Assembly: GCA_019636735.1 (NCBI GenBank)
Contig: JAHBWY010000004.1
Location: forward strand, 62,001 to 126,000
Source: Phycisphaeraceae bacterium
Lineage (GTDB): Bacteria > Planctomycetota > Phycisphaerae > Phycisphaerales > SM1A02
DNA: 64,000 nt
Direction of reading: 5' to 3'
Positions 17,078 to 25,223 of the stretch are shown one piece after another; position 1 is the stretch's first letter; each line of letters begins with the position of its first letter. A program made the translations under genes and the position numbers. Under the pieces are notes generated by a model. It did no database searches. It was not told the origin of the DNA and worked only from the letters and a program-made list of their open reading frames with translations.

Positions 17078-18598
17078 TCAGTGATCCGCGTGCCAGGTGC
17101 CGTCGGCGTGGAAGTGCCCGCCCTTCGGAATGGCGCCGCTCGAATCGACCATGAGCTGATAGGCGCCATCGAGGACGACCTCATCGCCTTCGCGCACACC
17201 GCTGCGAATGACGATCCAGCGGCCATCATCGATGCCGAGGTCGGCGTCGAGTCGAATGGCCCGATCGGGGTTGCGCGGATCGCGACGGAAGAGAAGCGCC
17301 TTCGCTCCGTCGCGCACCACGGCGCGGAGCGGAATCGCGAGCTCGGGTCGTGCATCGCCATCGACGGTCACCTCAAGAAGTGCCGAGACCCCCGGCCGCG
17401 CCCACGCCGGGGGGCGGGTTCCCTCGATGGGCCGCAGCACGAGATCGATGGTGCGGCGATCGGAGTCGGCGACGGGCGCGATGAAGAGGGTGCCGTGCAT
17501 CGGTGCGGCGCCGGTGGTCTCCGAGGCCAGCGCACCCGAGCCGATTGAGGTCGCCGCAACGGACGATGCCGTCGCCGCTCCCGTGGTTACGGCGGAGGCG
17601 CTTCGCCCCGAGTCGCGCACCGATCCGGCGGGAATGGCTACCGCGGTCGGGTGCGCTGGAAGGCGGGCGAGGTCGCCCTGAAGGAGCGCCGCACGGACCT
17701 GCACTTGCGACGGATCGACCACTTCGAGAACGGGCGCAAGCGCTTCGACCTGCCCCCCGGAGATGGCGTGGATCTTCGCGACAATGCCGTCGATGGCGGA
17801 GCGCCGCTCAAGGCGATCGATCCGCTGCCATCGCGGCTGGCCGTCGTCGAGTCGCTCCAGATCACTCACAGGAACGGCGGTGATCGCCGCCGCTGCGGAG
17901 AGAAGCAGGACGGCTCGGGTTCGCGCGGCGTCGAGCTTCGCTTCGGCGTCGCGATTCCGCGCCTCGAGCGCCGCCTCCTTCTCACCCGTCTCGGCGAGTT
18001 CGACCTTGGCTCGGGCAAGCTGCGCCCGTGCCTCCGAGAGCTCGCCTCCAGGCGCGCCACCCGCAGCCACGAGGTGTTCGAGTTGCTCGACCCGCGCCGC
18101 GCGCAGCGCGATGGTCTCGTGAAGACCCTCCTCGTGATGGCGGTGGGCCAGCATCAACGGCGCGATGCTGGCCACCTCGGTTTCCGAGAGGCGAATCGCC
18201 GTGAATGTCTCTGAGAGCTGCTGCTGAAGCTCGCGCCACTGTGGCGAGTCGATGCGAAAGAGCGCCTCGCCCGCGCGGATCGGCTCGAACTCGCTGACGA
18301 GAAGCTCCACCACGCCGCTCGCGGGTGAGCGCTCTTCGCGATGGGCTGATGGCGGAAGTTCCACCCGCGCCGGAAGTCGCAGAGTCTGGGCCACCGGTCT
18401 GAGCTCCACGCGAGCAAAGGTGATGCCGAGATTGCGCCGCACGGTGGCACCGATCTCGACCCGATTGGTGATGGCCGGCACCTCCTCGGTCGGCGTCGCG
18501 GCTGGCGGGGGTTTGGAGCGGTCACATCCGGAGACGATGCTCACCGTCAGCGCGAGCAGCGAAGCACAAGGCCGGAGCATGGAATTGGAGCGAATCAT
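17078..18598 (-). CDS. RND efflux membrane-fusion (periplasmic adaptor) lipoprotein
   Basis: A 506-residue CzcB/CusB-type adaptor linking the RND pump to the outer-membrane channel. The lipoprotein signal is LLALTVSIVSGC. The barrel-sandwich start is GVVELLVSEFEPIRAGEALF, followed by a long helical hairpin rich in Glu, Ala and Arg (about residues 130-240). Beta-barrel and membrane-proximal domains with EVTVDGDARPELAIPLRAV come at the end, and the C-terminus is His-containing (GGHFHADGTWHADH). The start overlaps the stop of the outer-membrane factor gene by 4 nt. An Ala/Ser/Thr-rich insert lies near residues 335-365. Confidence 0.92.
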   Translation of the reverse strand: MIRSNSMLRPCASLLALTVSIVSGCDRSKPPPAATPTEEVPAITNRVEIGATVRRNLGITFARVELRPVAQTLRLPARVELPPSAHREERSPASGVVELLVSEFEPIRAGEALFRIDSPQWRELQQQLSETFTAIRLSETEVASIAPLMLAHRHHEEGLHETIALRAARVEQLEHLVAAGGAPGGELSEARAQLARAKVELAETGEKEAALEARNRDAEAKLDAARTRAVLLLSAAAAITAVPVSDLERLDDGQPRWQRIDRLERRSAIDGIVAKIHAISGGQVEALAPVLEVVDPSQVQVRAALLQGDLARLPAHPTAVAIPAGSVRDSGRSASAVTTGAATASSVAATSIGSGALASETTGAAPMHGTLFIAPVADSDRRTIDLVLRPIEGTRPPAWARPGVSALLEVTVDGDARPELAIPLRAVVRDGAKALLFRRDPRNPDRAIRLDADLGIDDGRWIVIRSGVREGDEVVLDGAYQLMVDSSGAIPKGGHFHADGTWHADH

Positions 18599-19989
18599 GA
18601 GGGGGCATCCTCGAGAGCGGAGCGTGGGGGACCCACGAGTTCATCCTGTGTGGCTGATGAGATCGATTCGGCGAGTCGCGTGTCGATCACTCGGAGCCTC
18701 GCGTCGTAGCGGCTCCGGAGGGTTTCGAGAAGGAGCAGGGGATCGACTCGACCGAGTTCGGCGCTCCGCCGAACCTCGGCGTCCTGGAGATCAACCAGCG
18801 GGAGCAGATCTCGGTCGAGCGAGAGCCGCGCCGCGCGGGACATCTCGACCCGCACCAGCGCGACCTCGAGCTGCGACTCGATCGACTCGAGAAGACCGTA
18901 GAACTCCTCGCGCACGCGGTCGCGCTCGGCGAACGCCTCGGCCACACCCTGCTGATTCCTGTTCCACAGCGGAAGCGGCAGGGAGATGCCGAGCAGCACG
19001 CGACCATCGCCCTGGTCCTCCTTGTAGCCGGGGCCGATGGTGATGTCGGGGTACTGACGACGCACTTCAAGTTCGAGCGCCGCTTCGGCGACGGCGTAAT
19101 GGCTCCGCATCGCGCGAAGAGCGGGATTCCGCTTGAGCCACGCCTCGCGCGCGGAGGTCGGATCGGTCGCTGGTTCGAGCACGACTTGCGGCACGAACTC
19201 GACGGGCGCTTCCGGGGCGAGCCCCAGGGCATCACGGAGGAGCAGTTCGAGCTCGCGCCCCTCCGCCTCAACCAGAAGAAGCTCCGCACGGCGGCCCGCG
19301 AGTTCAACCTGAAAGAGGCGCGCGTCGACGCGAGCGAGAACGCCGGCGGCTTCGAGTCGCTGCGCCGAGATCGCCACAGCGTCGACCTCACGCACCAGTT
19401 CGCGCAGCAGCTCTTCGCGCAGTCGCTGAGCGGACCACTCCATCCAACGCCTGCGAATCGTTGCCCGATGACTCCACTCGCGCGACGCGATCGCGTCGAG
19501 CTCCGCGCGGAGCGCCTCATCGGCGCGGCGCTGCAAGGCCTCGACGCGCCCCGAGATGGGAATGGTGATGCCGATCGCAGCCCCGACAATCCATGGATTC
19601 GGCACGCTCTGCACGATCCGCTCGATCTCGATGCCGAGGACGGGGTCATCCCAGAGCCCTGCAAAGTCCGCCGTCGCCTGCGCGACGCCCGCACCGCGGC
19701 GAACCACGCGAAGTTCTCGATTGAAGACGAGGCCGATCGCCTCCGCCTCGGCGAGCGTGATGCCGTCGGCGGCGTTGAACTCCTGCGATGGGTGATGCGC
19801 CGCGGCGAGGCGCCGCGCGAACTCGCGCACTCCCTCGTCGTCCGGTGAACGGACCAGCCACGCCTGGCGCGCGGCTTCCGGATCAAGTGGCGCAGGCTCA
19901 TAGGAGGCGCACGCCGCCGGTAGCAGGAGGAGCGTGGCGATCAGGAGCCGATGAGCCGCAGTTGTGTTGACGGGAAAGGTCGGTGGCAC
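18595..19989 (-). CDS. Outer-membrane efflux channel lipoprotein (TolC/CusC/CzcC-like)
   Basis: A TolC-family channel of 464 residues with two repeated helical OEP units (AEAIGLVFNRELRVVRRGAG and EAWLKRNPALRAMRSHYAVA starts). A GTG at 19989 gives a compact lipoprotein signal (RLLIATLLLLPAAC) and is preferred. An in-frame ATG at 20097 would add 36 Arg-rich residues before the signal and is unlikely. It overlaps the adaptor gene by 4 nt and follows the Cys-rich exported protein gene. It provides the exit duct of the tripartite metal pump. Confidence 0.9.
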   Translation of the reverse strand: MPPTFPVNTTAAHRLLIATLLLLPAACASYEPAPLDPEAARQAWLVRSPDDEGVREFARRLAAAHHPSQEFNAADGITLAEAEAIGLVFNRELRVVRRGAGVAQATADFAGLWDDPVLGIEIERIVQSVPNPWIVGAAIGITIPISGRVEALQRRADEALRAELDAIASREWSHRATIRRRWMEWSAQRLREELLRELVREVDAVAISAQRLEAAGVLARVDARLFQVELAGRRAELLLVEAEGRELELLLRDALGLAPEAPVEFVPQVVLEPATDPTSAREAWLKRNPALRAMRSHYAVAEAALELEVRRQYPDITIGPGYKEDQGDGRVLLGISLPLPLWNRNQQGVAEAFAERDRVREEFYGLLESIESQLEVALVRVEMSRAARLSLDRDLLPLVDLQDAEVRRSAELGRVDPLLLLETLRSRYDARLRVIDTRLAESISSATQDELVGPPRSALEDAPS

Positions 19990-20127
19990 GGAATGGAACT
20001 CGAAGCGCCATGCCCGGGTGAACCCGAGCGAAAGTCGATCAGCCGTGCGAGGAGGACGCGCGCGGCCACGCAGACACCTCACCGACGATCGAACCAAGTC
20101 GACCTTCGGCAGGCGCGCGTAGACCTT

Positions 20128-20598
20128 CTAGACGAGCAATCGAGTTGTGCGCAATCCCGGCGGCGGCGCACCGCCCCGAAGCGGTGCGGCCGGCGCGTGC
20201 GTGCCCGTCACCGGCTGCATCGCCGTAACGAGAAGTGGCGTTGGAAGCAGGGCCACGACACACGCCGTCGATGACGCGGTCGGAGCGCCCTGCACCAGTG
20301 TGCCGTAGTCACGGCATGAGTCGTTGGTCGGGCAGCATGGTGCGGCCGGCGAGGACTTCCTATCGATGTCGGCCTTGGGCTCAGCCGAGCAGTGCCCGCC
20401 GCAAGAGTGCTCGGCGCGAGGCGCGATGGCCCGGATGAGCGTGTGAACTCGCGGTCCATCCAACACGGCCACGACCGTCGAACAGGCGCTCTCTCCGCAC
20501 ACGGGAAGCACAGCGACCCGGCAGCAATGATGCACGCGCAGCATGGCCGTCGCCATGATGAGAAGTGCCACCAACACGGTGGTTGGCTGCCGGTGCAT
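20128..20598 (-). CDS. Cys-rich exported protein at head of RND efflux operon
   Basis: A 156-residue protein from the ATG at 20598, with an N-terminal hydrophobic segment (TTVLVALLIMATAML). It has many Cys, including two CC pairs, in HHCCRVAVLPVCGESAC, HSCGGHCSAEP and PCCPTNDSC, then a second hydrophobic stretch and a Pro/Gly-rich tail. These look like thiolate/His metal sites or disulfides. It is first in the minus-strand run leading to the outer-membrane channel, adaptor, pump and His-rich lipoprotein. A periplasmic or membrane metal-binding or sensing role is inferred. I recognise no named family. Confidence 0.65.
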   Translation of the reverse strand: MHRQPTTVLVALLIMATAMLRVHHCCRVAVLPVCGESACSTVVAVLDGPRVHTLIRAIAPRAEHSCGGHCSAEPKADIDRKSSPAAPCCPTNDSCRDYGTLVQGAPTASSTACVVALLPTPLLVTAMQPVTGTHAPAAPLRGGAPPPGLRTTRLLV

Positions 20599-20605
20599 GC
20601 GATCG

Positions 20606-20611
20606 AGTGTA
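20606..20611 (-). promoter_or_regulatory. TACACT -10-like hexamer at head of RND operon
   Basis: On the minus strand it ends 7 nt before the ATG of the Cys-rich gene at 20598, with no Shine-Dalgarno site. It fits the leaderless-type pattern. I see no palindromic metal-regulator operator and no regulator gene beside it. Confidence 0.4.
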
Positions 20612-20763
20612 GAGCCGGAGTGACGGGGTGCCAACCGTTTGAGCGCACACTTGTGTCACTCGTTCGGCTCGCGTGCCCTGGTCCAGCTTTGCGGACCTCG
20701 CCCCTCGGCTGATCCATCGACGATCGAGCCGTCGCCCCGTTCCGACGGTGTTCGAGGGCCCGC

Positions 20764-20769
20764 TAGGCT
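20764..20769 (+). promoter_or_regulatory. TAGGCT -10-like hexamer before ACT-domain gene
   Basis: It ends 6 nt before the ATG at 20776 with no ribosome site between. The spacing fits a leaderless transcript. Confidence 0.45.
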
Positions 20770-20775
20770 CGTTGC

Positions 20776-21168
20776 ATGCAGGGCCTTTCGCTCGTTCGGT
20801 TCGAAGGTCGATGGGCGGTCGCGAAGCTTCCCATCCATGACCCACTCCCCGACTGGGTGCATCGGGCGATCGCGGGAGATCGCTTCGTGAGCCTCACGAC
20901 AGCGGCAACAGAGCGATCGCTCATCGCGCCCGAAGGGCTCATTCCTCTTGAAGTGAAGGTGGAGCGAGGCTTCGCGCTGCTCGGCGTGCCTGGCGTGATC
21001 TCGTTCAGCGAGTGCGGCGTGCTGGCGCGACTGGTGGGGCCGCTCGCGACGGCGGGCATCAGCGTGCTCGCCGTCGCCACCTTCGACACGGACTACCTCC
21101 TTCTGCGCGAATCGGAAGTCGAGCGGGCTCGAACTGCTCTGAATGCCGCGGGAATCCCCATCGTCTGA
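20776..21168 (+). CDS. ACT-domain protein
   Basis: A 130-residue protein made of two ACT-like halves. The second contains the typical GVLARLVGPLATAGISVLAV followed by TFDTDYLLLRESEVERA. Small stand-alone ACT proteins of this kind (ACT_7, distantly CASTOR-like) are thought to bind amino acids or similar ligands. The ligand is not visible from the sequence. The ATG follows a -10-like hexamer directly. The lipoprotein hydrolase gene starts 34 nt after its stop on the same strand. Confidence 0.82.
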   Translation: MQGLSLVRFEGRWAVAKLPIHDPLPDWVHRAIAGDRFVSLTTAATERSLIAPEGLIPLEVKVERGFALLGVPGVISFSECGVLARLVGPLATAGISVLAVATFDTDYLLLRESEVERARTALNAAGIPIV

Positions 21169-21188
21169 GGGAGATCGACGCGCCCCCG

Positions 21189-21194
21189 TATCCT
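21189..21194 (+). promoter_or_regulatory. TATCCT -10-like hexamer before hydrolase gene
   Basis: It ends 8 nt before the ATG at 21203, in TATCCTCTCCC. The same 11-mer occurs at 24184 and 45625, each time upstream of a gene. Confidence 0.45.
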
Positions 21195-21202
21195 CTCCCG
21201 CC

Positions 21203-22372
21203 ATGCGACGCCCCGGGCGAATTGCAGCGCTCTTCATGCTGACTTGGCCACTGCTCGTCATGACGGGCTGTGAGAGCTTCTTCATTTCGCTGATCGCCTT
21301 TCCGCCGAACGCCGGAGAGACGATCGAGGTCTCGCACGAGCGTGACGAACAGTGCCGTCGGTCGATGCGGGCCGATCACTTCCTGCGCGTGAATGTCGAT
21401 GAGCCCGAGGCGTCGATCGGCGTGTGGATCATCGACCCGGCGCCGGAGGGCCACGACCCCGTGTGGCCCGGCGCCTCGCGGGACTCTGCGTTCGATGCCG
21501 CGGGGGGAGCGAGCCCGCGGGGGACGATCTTCATTCTTCACGGGGTGACCGACGGCCCATTCTGGGTGCGTGAGCGTGCGCGTGCCTTTGCCCGGCACGG
21601 CTACCGCGCGGTGCTCATCGGGCTGCGGGGCTACGCCGAGTCGACCGGTGCCGTGCGCGGCTTCGGCGTGCTCGAGCGCAGTGATCTCGTGTCGGTCGCC
21701 AATGCGCTTGAGCGACTGGGGCTTCTCGTTCCGCCGCTCGGAGTGTGGGGTGTCTCTTACGGCGGGGCCACGGCCATCCAATACGCGGCGATCGATCCGA
21801 GGGTCCGCGCGGTCGTCACGGTCGGGGCCTTCGCCGAGATGCTCGATGCGGTGCCCACGGCCATTCGCGCCACGGTGCCGGTGCTGCCGTGGTTCTACTC
21901 CGATGCGGAGTTGCGCGGATTCGCCTGGGTTGCGGCGCACGCTGGTGGCTACCACGCGGAGCAGGCCAGCGCCGAGGAGAGCATGCGCCGCATTCGCGCT
22001 CCGGTGCTGCTCATTCACGGGGACTGGGATGCGATCGTTCCGCCTGAGAACGCCGAACGCCTGCACGCTGCGGCGCCGGACCGCTCGCGCGTCGTCACGA
22101 TCCCGGCGACTGGACACTTCGGGACATTCGTCGACATCGGAGGTCGGGTCCAGAAGGCATCGATCGAGTGGTTCGATGCCTGCTTCGACCCGCCCGCCGA
22201 GGCGGCGATTGCCGCTTGGTCGCGCGCCGCCGCACGCGAGGCCGACTCCGATGATGCGGAAACTGAGCAGCCCACCCCCGAGGTCCAGCCGCGCGTGAAG
22301 GTCTGGTCGATCAAGCTCCCCGAGCGTTTCACCCTGCGAGAGACACCGGCCGAGGGTGAGGTGCAGCCGTGA
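21203..22372 (+). CDS. Alpha/beta-hydrolase lipoprotein
   Basis: A 389-residue protein with a lipoprotein signal (ALFMLTWPLLVMTGC). The hydrolase fold is clear: oxyanion region IFILHGVTDGP, nucleophile elbow GVSYGG with Ser, acid in LLIHGDWDAIVP and His in IPATGHFG. The C-terminal tail (after about residue 330) is acidic and Pro-rich. It likely cleaves an ester or amide in the envelope; the substrate is unknown. The ATG at 21203 is chosen because it starts the signal sequence. It overlaps the downstream SMR gene. Confidence 0.85.
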   Translation: MRRPGRIAALFMLTWPLLVMTGCESFFISLIAFPPNAGETIEVSHERDEQCRRSMRADHFLRVNVDEPEASIGVWIIDPAPEGHDPVWPGASRDSAFDAAGGASPRGTIFILHGVTDGPFWVRERARAFARHGYRAVLIGLRGYAESTGAVRGFGVLERSDLVSVANALERLGLLVPPLGVWGVSYGGATAIQYAAIDPRVRAVVTVGAFAEMLDAVPTAIRATVPVLPWFYSDAELRGFAWVAAHAGGYHAEQASAEESMRRIRAPVLLIHGDWDAIVPPENAERLHAAAPDRSRVVTIPATGHFGTFVDIGGRVQKASIEWFDACFDPPAEAAIAAWSRAAAREADSDDAETEQPTPEVQPRVKVWSIKLPERFTLRETPAEGEVQP

Positions 22373-22734
22373 TCTTCGGCGCTCCGCCAAGTGTGCCCAT
22401 GGCGTGGGGCCTGCTGGTGGTGGCAGGTCTCTTTGAAGTGGGCTGGGCGGTTTCGATGAAGTACTCCGAGGGGTTCACGCGTCCGTTCGTGACGCTGGTC
22501 ACCGTCATCCTCTTGGCGATCAGCATGGTGCTGCTTGCCATGGCGCAGCGCTCGCTGCCGCTGGGGACGGCCTATGGCGTCTGGGTTGGAATTGGCGCCT
22601 TCGGTGCGGCGCTCATGGGCATCGTGCTCTTCAAGGAGCCGGTCACCTTCGTTCGCATCCTCTGCCTGAGCGCGCTGATCGCTGCGATCGTGGGCCTGAA
22701 GCTCACCAGCACCGCCGAAGCTGGAGCCTCATGA
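22369..22734 (+). CDS. SMR-family exporter, SugE/Gdx type
   Basis: A four-helix small multidrug resistance protein. LFEVGWAVSMKYSEGFTR contains the essential Glu in helix 1 and the Gdx-type KYSEGFTR loop. SLPLGTAYGVWVGIGAFGAA is the family signature, and the end GLKLTS matches SugE. Gdx proteins export guanidinium in exchange for protons. A GTG at 22369 (GAGG 8-11 nt upstream, overlapping the hydrolase stop) gives 121 residues; an ATG at 22399 gives 111, nearer the usual 105. I see no guanidine riboswitch, though none would be expected inside an operon. It overlaps the MATE gene by 4 nt. Confidence 0.92.
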   Translation: MIFGAPPSVPMAWGLLVVAGLFEVGWAVSMKYSEGFTRPFVTLVTVILLAISMVLLAMAQRSLPLGTAYGVWVGIGAFGAALMGIVLFKEPVTFVRILCLSALIAAIVGLKLTSTAEAGAS

Positions 22735-24149
22735 AGCAGCCGCGGTTCGTGCGCGAGGTGTGGGCCCAGGCGTGGCCCACTGTCATCACGATGCTCAGCT
22801 ACACGCTGATGCAGTTCGTTGATGCGCTGATGGTGGCGCAGGTGAGTCCCCTGGCGCTCGCGGCGCAGGGCAGCGGCGGCGTGTGGAGCTTCGCGCCGCT
22901 TGCGTTCCTCTTCGGCACGCTCTCGCTGGTCAACGCCTTCATTGCCCAGAGCTTGGGCGCGGGGCGGCGCGACGCTGTCGCCCGCTACGCGTGGGCGGGA
23001 CTTTGGATGGCGGCCATCACCTGGGCGCTCGTGATGGTGCCATGGGGCGTGGCGCTGCCGTTCATCTTCGGAGCGCTGCCCCATGAGCCGGAACTGGTCA
23101 GGCTCGAGACGATCTACGGCCAGATTCTCGCCTTCGGTGCGCTCATTACGCTGACCTCGAAGTCGCTGAGCAACACCTTCTTCGGACTCCAGCGGCCCCG
23201 AGTCATCACGGTTGCGGCGATCGTCGGCAACATCGCGAACGGTCTCGCGAACTATGTGCTCATCTTCGGCGAGCGCGGGCTTCCCGAGTGGGGACTGCCC
23301 GGTGTGCCCGGAGTGCCAGCGCTCGGGGTTGCCGGCGCCGCGCTCGGAACGCTGCTGGGCGTACTGGTCGAGGTGATGATTCCGCTGTGCCTCTTCCTCG
23401 GTCGCTCGATGAATGAGCGCTACGGCACGCGCCGCGCGTGGCGATTCCCACGCCGCGAGTTCATCGACCTCCTGCGCGTCGGATCGCCCGCCTCGATCCA
23501 GTTCGGCAACGAGATTCTCTGCTGGGCGGCGTTCATGACCATCCTTGTGGGGAGTTTCGGCTCCATTCACCAGACCGCGGGATGGGCCGTCCTGCGCTAC
23601 ATGCACCTCTCGTTCATGCCCGCGGTCGGATTCAGCGTCGCCGCGACAAGTCTCGTCGGTCGATCAATCGGCGAAGGGCGCCCTGATCTTGCGCTCAAGC
23701 GTGCGCGAACGGCCACCATCATGGCCACGATCTACATGGGGATCTGCGCGCTGCTGATGGTCGTGCTGCGCGAGCCGCTTCTCGCCATCTTCGCGTCAGG
23801 GCCCGGCACCTCGCCCGATGAGAGCGAGCGCATCATCTCGATCGGCAGCAAGCTCATGATCTGCGCGGCGGTCTTCCAGGTCTTCGACGCCGTCGGCATC
23901 GTCTACAGCGGAGGTCTGCGCGGCGCGGGCGACACCCTGATTCCGGGCATCGCCACACTCGTGCTGAGCTGGGTTCTCATCGTCGGGTTGGGGTGGGCGT
24001 TCGTCCACTTTGCACCAGGGCTCGAGAGCCTTGGACCGTGGATCGCCGCCGCCGCGTACATCATCGCGCTCGGGATCTGGATGGGGGTACGGTTTGAACG
24101 GGGCCGCTGGATGAGCCGCCGGTTGGTCAAGCCCGTGGCTTCCGCGTAA
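22731..24149 (+). CDS. MATE-family efflux transporter
   Basis: A 472-residue polytopic membrane protein with about 12 hydrophobic segments in two similar halves, typical of MATE cation/drug antiporters. Family-like features are an N-terminal WAQAWPTVITMLSYTLMQFV followed by DALMVAQVSPLALAAQG, and the second-half GSPASIQFGNEILCWAAF. It is translationally coupled to the Gdx-like gene (ATGA overlap), so two different exporters share one transcript. Substrate unknown. Confidence 0.92.
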   Translation: MKQPRFVREVWAQAWPTVITMLSYTLMQFVDALMVAQVSPLALAAQGSGGVWSFAPLAFLFGTLSLVNAFIAQSLGAGRRDAVARYAWAGLWMAAITWALVMVPWGVALPFIFGALPHEPELVRLETIYGQILAFGALITLTSKSLSNTFFGLQRPRVITVAAIVGNIANGLANYVLIFGERGLPEWGLPGVPGVPALGVAGAALGTLLGVLVEVMIPLCLFLGRSMNERYGTRRAWRFPRREFIDLLRVGSPASIQFGNEILCWAAFMTILVGSFGSIHQTAGWAVLRYMHLSFMPAVGFSVAATSLVGRSIGEGRPDLALKRARTATIMATIYMGICALLMVVLREPLLAIFASGPGTSPDESERIISIGSKLMICAAVFQVFDAVGIVYSGGLRGAGDTLIPGIATLVLSWVLIVGLGWAFVHFAPGLESLGPWIAAAAYIIALGIWMGVRFERGRWMSRRLVKPVASA

Positions 24150-24183
24150 GGCCGCTCGGTTGAGCCACTCCGGGGGCAGTCGC

Positions 24184-24189
24184 TATCCT
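24184..24189 (+). promoter_or_regulatory. Candidate promoter of tandem alpha-CTD gene
   Basis: TATCCT in TATCCTCTCCC, with TTGAGC at 24160-24165 as a possible -35 (18-nt spacer). The transcript would carry a leader of about 75 nt to the ATG at 24270. Confidence 0.45.
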
Positions 24190-24269
24190 CTCCCGATTCG
24201 AGTTCGGCAGGTCCCGCGCGGGCGCCTCGACCCACGATGACCGCCGCCATGGCGAACCCAGGAGCACGC

Positions 24270-25202
24270 ATGAGTCAGCACGGTCTTGACACGGTCATCG
24301 GAACGAAGGCGGTTGCAGCGGACCCGCGAGCGGCGGCCGAGCACTTTGAGCGTGGTCTCACGCTCGAGGGCGATGGCCAGCGCTGGGATGCGATCGAGGA
24401 GTTCCGGCTTGCGGTTGAGAAGAACCGTTCGCCCGCGCATCTCTTCCGCCTCGCCTTCGTCGCGGACCTCCTGGGCTTCGACGACGAGGCGCTGCGCACC
24501 TACGAGGAGATCGCCACGCTTCCCGAGCCGCCGATCAACGCGCTCGTCAATCTCGCCATCCTCCTTGAAGACCGGGGCGACTTCGCACGAGCCGAGCGCC
24601 TGCTGCGCAAGGTGCTCGACACCGACCCCAATCATCCGCGTGCCCGCCTCTTCATCCGCGATGTGCAGGCCAGCAAGACGATGTACTACGACGAGGATCT
24701 GGCGCGCGACGCGGCGAAGCAGAACGCCATCCTCGATACGGCGATCGGCGACTTCGAGCTTTCCGTGCGCAGCCGCAATTGCCTCAAGAAGATGCAGATC
24801 CGGACGATCGGCGACCTCCTTCGCATCACCGAGGCGGAGCTGCTCTCCTACAAGAACTTCGGCGAGACCTCGCTGGTCGAGATTCGCAGCATGCTTGCGT
24901 CCAAGGGACTCCGACTGGGTCAGGCTCTCGATTCGGGCCACTACGCCCGCATCCGTCGCGAGGTGGCCGAGACGCTCAAGGGAACCGTGCCGGACACTGT
25001 GCTCAATCGGCCTGTCGGCAGCCTTGAGCTGAGCGTCCGGGCCCGCAAGGCGCTGCAACTCCTGAATGTCCAGACCCTCGGGGACCTCGCCAGCCGCACC
25101 GAGGCGGAACTCATGGGCATCAAGAACTTCGGGCAGACGAGCCTGGAGGAGATCAAGGCGCGACTCCAGGAGAGCGGTCTCCAGTTGCGGAGCCTCGAGT
25201 AG
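24270..25202 (+). CDS. TPR-like protein with two RNA-polymerase alpha-CTD-like domains
   Basis: A 310-residue protein. Residues about 20-130 are TPR-like helices (AAEHFERGLTLEGDGQRWDA, NLAILLEDRGDFARAERLLR). Two domains follow that match the RNA polymerase alpha C-terminal domain, at about 155-218 and 245-308. Against E. coli alphaCTD, the DNA-contact residue equivalent to R265 is kept in both (R167 in SVRSRN, R257 in SVRARK). So are N294, G296 and S299 (N196/G198/S201 in KNFGETS; N286/G288/S291 in KNFGQTS). N268 is kept only in the first; K298 is Thr in both. There is no alpha N-terminal domain. The ATG at 24270 has GGAG 5 nt upstream; ATG 24237 is an alternative. It may bind AT-rich upstream DNA or RNA polymerase partners while the TPR part binds another protein. 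That function is inference. Confidence 0.88.
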   Translation: MSQHGLDTVIGTKAVAADPRAAAEHFERGLTLEGDGQRWDAIEEFRLAVEKNRSPAHLFRLAFVADLLGFDDEALRTYEEIATLPEPPINALVNLAILLEDRGDFARAERLLRKVLDTDPNHPRARLFIRDVQASKTMYYDEDLARDAAKQNAILDTAIGDFELSVRSRNCLKKMQIRTIGDLLRITEAELLSYKNFGETSLVEIRSMLASKGLRLGQALDSGHYARIRREVAETLKGTVPDTVLNRPVGSLELSVRARKALQLLNVQTLGDLASRTEAELMGIKNFGQTSLEEIKARLQESGLQLRSLE

Positions 25203-25223
25203 TCCTGAGCCGATAGTGCTCTC

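Noticed and set aside
20639-20775. Possible regulator gene or operator for the metal RND operon
   Set aside because: No open frame with a helix-turn-helix and no convincing palindrome were found in this gap.
22369-22734. Guanidine riboswitch upstream of the Gdx-like gene
   Set aside because: The gene overlaps the preceding coding sequence, leaving no leader; nothing resembling the motif was seen before the operon at 21170-21202.
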